Assembly (NCBI RefSeq): GCF_036346855.1
Contig: NZ_CP107841.1
Span: 10,544,001-10,608,000, forward strand
DNA from: Streptomyces europaeiscabiei
Lineage (GTDB): Bacteria; Actinomycetota; Actinomycetes; Streptomycetales; Streptomycetaceae
DNA length: 64,000 nt
Reading direction: 5' to 3'
Shown: positions 61,554-64,000 of the stretch, in pieces
How positions within the stretch are numbered: the first letter of the stretch is position 1
How the letters are laid out: each line of letters opens with the position of its first letter
Notes under the pieces: model-generated
What the model was told of the DNA's origin: nothing
The model's input: only the letters and a program-made list of their open reading frames with translations
Databases searched by the model: none
Translations under genes and position numbers: made by a program

Positions 61554-61613
61554 AAAAAAAGGGGGGCGTCTTGCGGGCTGCGGTCAGGTGCGGGCGCGGC
61601 CCGCAGGACGCCC
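61554..61613 (-). terminator. Rho-independent terminator after the receptor gene
   Basis: Read leftwards, GGGCGTCCTGCGGGC (61613-61599) pairs with GCCCGCAAGACGCCC (61578-61564), 14 of 15 positions, followed by a CCC and seven T (61560-61554). This is a rare classical stem plus T-run in such a GC-rich sequence. It lies between the receptor and the SDR gene, so the SDR may have its own promoter. Confidence 0.8.
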
Positions 61614-61692
61614 GCAGGATGCCCACGGGGTCCGCAGGACGCCCATGAGGGCCCCGCAGGATGCCCGGGGGGCCCGCGGGCATCCTGCGGGG
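61603..61692. repeat. Decanucleotide repeats GCAGGAYGCC with an inverted copy
   Basis: Four direct copies of GCAGGA(C/T)GCC at 61603, 61614, 61634 and 61656 and one inverted copy at 61679-61688. The last pair makes a hairpin with 15-bp arms (61652-61666 and 61678-61692). They overlap the terminator stem. Confidence 0.85.
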
Positions 61693-61749
61693 CCTGTGGG
61701 GGGTGGGTGTTGCGGGGTGAGGTGCGGGGCCGGCTGTGTGCCGGCTGTG

Positions 61750-62499
61750 TCAGTCCGCCGTTGCTGCCGCCGTTGCTGCCGCTGCCGCCGCTGCCGTTGC
61801 TGGTGCTGGTGCTGGTGCTGGTGCTGGTGTCTGGTTGTGCTGTTGTGTGGGTTGTTCTTTGAGGAGTCGGGTGGCTTCGTGGTAGACGGTTGCTCCGCGG
61901 GTGGTGGAGAGGTGGAGTGAGGCGATGGTGGAGGGTTGGGCGAGGCTGGGCAGGAGGTGGCGTAGGAGTTCGCTGGCGCGTGTCATGAGGTCTTGGTAGT
62001 CGCTGATGGCCTGGGACATGGATTGGATGCCGGCGAAGGAGCCGACGATCACGTCTGCGGTCCGGGCGGGTTCGACGTGGGGCAGGAGTTCGCCCTGGGT
62101 CTGGGCTTTTTCCAGGAGTTCCCGTACGAGGGAGCTCCAGCGCAGGAAGGGGCCGGTGCGGTCCAGGCCGGTGGCCATCTGGTCCATGGCCAGGCGCACG
62201 CTGGCGCGGACCATGGGGTCGGTCTGCAGCCGGTGGGAGTGCAGCATGACGACGTCTACGAGTTCCTGGAGTTTGCCGGGCCGGTGGGGGACGGTGAACT
62301 GGCTGTCCTGTGCGTCGAGGACGCCCAGTGCCAGTTCCTCTTTGGACCTGAAGTGGAAGTACAGGGCTCCTTTGGTCACTCCGGCTGTGGTGAGGATCTG
62401 GGAGATGGTCGCGGCCTGGTATCCGTGGTCCTCGAAGACTTTGGCTGCTGCCAGGAGAATGGTCCGGCGTGTGCGGATGGCTCGGTCCTGCTTGGCCAT
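61750..62499 (-). CDS. Gamma-butyrolactone receptor-type TetR regulator (ArpA/ScbR family)
   Basis: A 249-residue protein: MAKQDRAIRTRRTILLAAAK, VFEDHGYQAATISQILTTAG and VTKGALYFHFRSKEELALGV form the highly conserved DNA-binding domain of butyrolactone receptors. The ligand part has RASVRLAMDQMATGLDRTGP and FLRWSSLVRELL with the conserved tryptophan; SFAGIQSMSQAISDYQDL follows. The end is unusual: from about residue 222 a Pro-Ala and Ala-Thr tail (TPAPAPAPAPATAAAAAAAT) encoded by short repeats of GGTGCT and GCCGTT types. It should repress its targets until the signal binds; an ARE is just upstream of its start. Confidence 0.92.
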   Translation of the reverse strand: MAKQDRAIRTRRTILLAAAKVFEDHGYQAATISQILTTAGVTKGALYFHFRSKEELALGVLDAQDSQFTVPHRPGKLQELVDVVMLHSHRLQTDPMVRASVRLAMDQMATGLDRTGPFLRWSSLVRELLEKAQTQGELLPHVEPARTADVIVGSFAGIQSMSQAISDYQDLMTRASELLRHLLPSLAQPSTIASLHLSTTRGATVYHEATRLLKEQPTQQHNQTPAPAPAPAPATAAAAAAATAAATAD

Positions 62500-62543
62500 A
62501 CGGCCTCCATGTGTCGTGCGGCTGGCACGCGTTCCAGCTCTTC

Positions 62544-62569
62544 AAAAAAACCGCCCAGTTTGTATATTA
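62544..62569. promoter_or_regulatory. Autoregulatory element (ARE) upstream of the receptor gene
   Basis: AAAAAAACCGCCCAGTTTGT followed by ATATTA, 45-70 bases before the receptor start. It resembles the ScbR-type operator of other streptomycetes (A-run, CCGC, then TNTGTAT). The sequence is AT-rich and unusual for the region. Confidence 0.7.
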
Positions 62570-62751
62570 CCGTGAGGTGGCCGGGGGTGGCCGGTCCGTT
62601 GCTGCCGGGTGGGGGCAGGTGGTGTCCGGGCCGGGCGGGTGGGGCCGCGCCGGTGGCCGTGGGAGGGGGCGGTCCCGTGGGGTGTGTCTGCGGGGGGCCG
62701 GAGGGGTGCGGTGTGCCGCTGACGGGCGGGAGGCCTGGGGTGGCCCGTGTC

Positions 62752-63759
62752 TCAGGGGGTGGGCGGTGCTGCGGTCACCGTGCACCGGAACACGCTCTGG
62801 CCGTCCTGGTGGCCGCTGACCAGTACGGACCTGCCGGGGCCGGGGCCGGGGCCGGGGGAGGTGGCGGGGGCGGGGTGTGCCTCGATGATGCAGGGTGTGT
62901 CGAGTTCGGCGTAGCGCTGGAAGCTGGCGGTGAGGGACTGGGGGACGAAGGGGCGGCCCAGGACGGTGGCCGTGGCCTGGCGGGCGGCCTCCATGAGCAC
63001 CATGCCGGGCACGTGGTCGACCGGGTGGTCGAAGAGCACGGGGTGGCGGCTGTCGACCCTCAGCTGCCAGCGGTGTTTTTCGGTGAGGGGGGAGAGCACG
63101 ACGTCCATGGGGGACATCCGTCCGACGCTCTGCGGTGCGACCGGGGCGGTGAGCAGGGGTCTGGCGCACTCGCCGGCGGGCGGGCGGTGGGCGCGCACGC
63201 GGCGGTAGACGGCCGGGGACATGCAGGAGAAGGAGGCGCCGGCGGTGGCGACGGGCCGGCCGTCGCGCCGGATCGCGGCCTCGTAGCGCAGGCCTGCCAG
63301 GCTGCGGCCGCGCCGCTTGATCTGCGGGCAGCTGATGTCCAGTTCCAGGGAGGCGGGCGCGCCGCCGACGAGGAGGTGTTCGGGGCGCACGTCGACGGCG
63401 AGGTCCCACATCAGGAAGTGGTGGCCGAGCGGGACACCGAATTCGGCATGTGCCAGGAGTGCGCCGGCCTGGCGGACGGTCTCGGCCGCGATGAGCGGGT
63501 CGTGGCAGCCTTCGAGGGGGGTGAAGAAGCTGTGCCCGCGGGGCCACTGGGCGCTCACCGTGAAGCGGGCCTGCCCGGTGCGTTCCCAGTCGGTGAGCAT
63601 GACCTCGGCGACGCTGGCGCGGTGGACGAACTCCTTGGGGACCGTGGTGGTCAGGGACGGGTAGCGCATGACGCCGGTCCCGGCCGGTGCCGGGGTGTCC
63701 GAAGCGGTGGGCGAAGTGCTGGGTATCGCGCGTTCTGTGCGGAACGTGATCGCAGACAT
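62752..63759 (-). CDS. AfsA/ScbA-family butyrolactone synthase
   Basis: A 335-residue AfsA-type protein, which condenses a beta-ketoacyl-ACP with dihydroxyacetone phosphate to start butyrolactone synthesis. Two hot-dog AfsA domains: the first with TVPKEFVHRASVAEVMLTDW, FTVSAQWPRGHSFFTP and FLMWDLAVDVRPEHLLVGG; the second with HPVLFDHPVDHVPGMVLMEA followed by ARQATATV. Gly/Pro repeats (TSPGPGPGPGRS) break the C-terminal part. The ATG at 63759 has a GGGGAT ribosome site. An ARE is 64-89 bases upstream. Receptor and SDR genes follow on the same strand, whereas scbA and scbR of S. coelicolor are divergent. Confidence 0.93.
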   Translation of the reverse strand: MSAITFRTERAIPSTSPTASDTPAPAGTGVMRYPSLTTTVPKEFVHRASVAEVMLTDWERTGQARFTVSAQWPRGHSFFTPLEGCHDPLIAAETVRQAGALLAHAEFGVPLGHHFLMWDLAVDVRPEHLLVGGAPASLELDISCPQIKRRGRSLAGLRYEAAIRRDGRPVATAGASFSCMSPAVYRRVRAHRPPAGECARPLLTAPVAPQSVGRMSPMDVVLSPLTEKHRWQLRVDSRHPVLFDHPVDHVPGMVLMEAARQATATVLGRPFVPQSLTASFQRYAELDTPCIIEAHPAPATSPGPGPGPGRSVLVSGHQDGQSVFRCTVTAAPPTP

Positions 63760-63822
63760 GTCTGATCCCCTTGAGCCGCCATGGCGTGCACTGATGAGTG
63801 GTGGTCCCTCGAGCAAGCAAGA

Positions 63823-63848
63823 AGATACATACCAACCGGTTTAATTTC
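63823..63848. promoter_or_regulatory. Autoregulatory element (ARE) upstream of the AfsA-type gene
   Basis: AGATACATACCAACCGGTTT followed by AATTTC, 64-89 bases before the AfsA-type start. From memory, the core AGATACATACCAACCGGTT is identical to the published consensus ARE of BarA/SpbR-type receptors. It lies where a promoter would, so the receptor is expected to repress this gene. Confidence 0.8.
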
Positions 63849-64000
63849 TAGCGGTATCGCGCAGTCCGCCGGGGCGGGATGCGGAGCAGGCTGCTCCAGA
63901 TCCGCCACCGGTCCTCGCTCCGCCCGGGGAGTGCTGTCCGACCTGCGGATATCACCCGGTTCCGGGCGGTGGGGCGTGCGTGCCTTCCGTGGGTGCAGGG

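Noticed and set aside
61603..61692. CRISPR-like array from short repeats
   Set aside because: Units are 10 bases with irregular 1-12 base gaps, too short for CRISPR repeats and spacers, and no cas genes are present.

Overview
High GC, dense overlapping genes, GTG starts, many secreted proteins and lipoproteins, and an A-factor type signalling cluster point to a Streptomyces (or close actinomycete) chromosome. The mix of intact physiological operons with many decayed insertion sequences and gene fragments looks like a chromosome arm or a genomic island. Everything here is read by eye; family names rest on motif recognition, not on searches.

Layout. 0-7 kb: a resolvase fragment and debris of IS5- and IS3-type transposases and a PLP decarboxylase, around an intact AAA ATPase, a secreted protein and a nucleotidyltransferase. 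7.5-10 kb: two exported proteins around an empty kilobase. 10.3-13.8 kb: an Lrp-type regulator with a giant kinase/barrel/class-III aminotransferase fusion. 14.1-22 kb: a TetR regulator and an intact dipeptide-type ABC importer operon carrying an amidase and a rare permease-ATPase fusion. 22.4-23.8 kb: an FG-GAP repeat lipoprotein. 24-26 kb: debris, including a second copy of the first 153 bp of the ATPase locus. 26.3-28.8 kb: a DUF4157 effector-like protein. 29.2-31.5 kb: a Ser/Thr kinase with a beta-propeller sensor. 32.5-33.1 kb: a Fic-like toxin-antitoxin pair. 33.8-34.9 kb: a SpoIIE-type phosphatase. 36.8-41.5 kb: an operon of fused urease gamma/beta, an atypical urease alpha, agmatine deiminase, a cysteine-rich protein and a TetR regulator, headed by a perfect palindromic operator. 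41.6-43 kb: an IS6 element in a decayed sugar permease. 43-51.5 kb: phospholipase D-like protein, small membrane and lipoproteins, a three-gene small-protein operon, a pentapeptide-like membrane protein and a GNAT. 51.9-60.7 kb: a mobile block with a 5'-truncated IS21, three tyrosine recombinases, a DinB protein and an IS5-type element. 60.7-63.8 kb: a gamma-butyrolactone signalling cluster (AfsA-type synthase, TetR-type receptor, SDR reductase) with two autoregulatory elements.

How genes work together. The SBP-amidase-permease-ATPase operon should import and hydrolyse an amide or peptide. The urease-like/agmatine deiminase operon could degrade agmatine through N-carbamoylputrescine; the urease alpha keeps all nickel ligands but has lost the flap cysteine. 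The butyrolactone cluster would make and sense its own signal. The IS5 element lies exactly between the truncated recombinase and the stop codon of the SDR gene, so an insertion-linked rearrangement formed that boundary.
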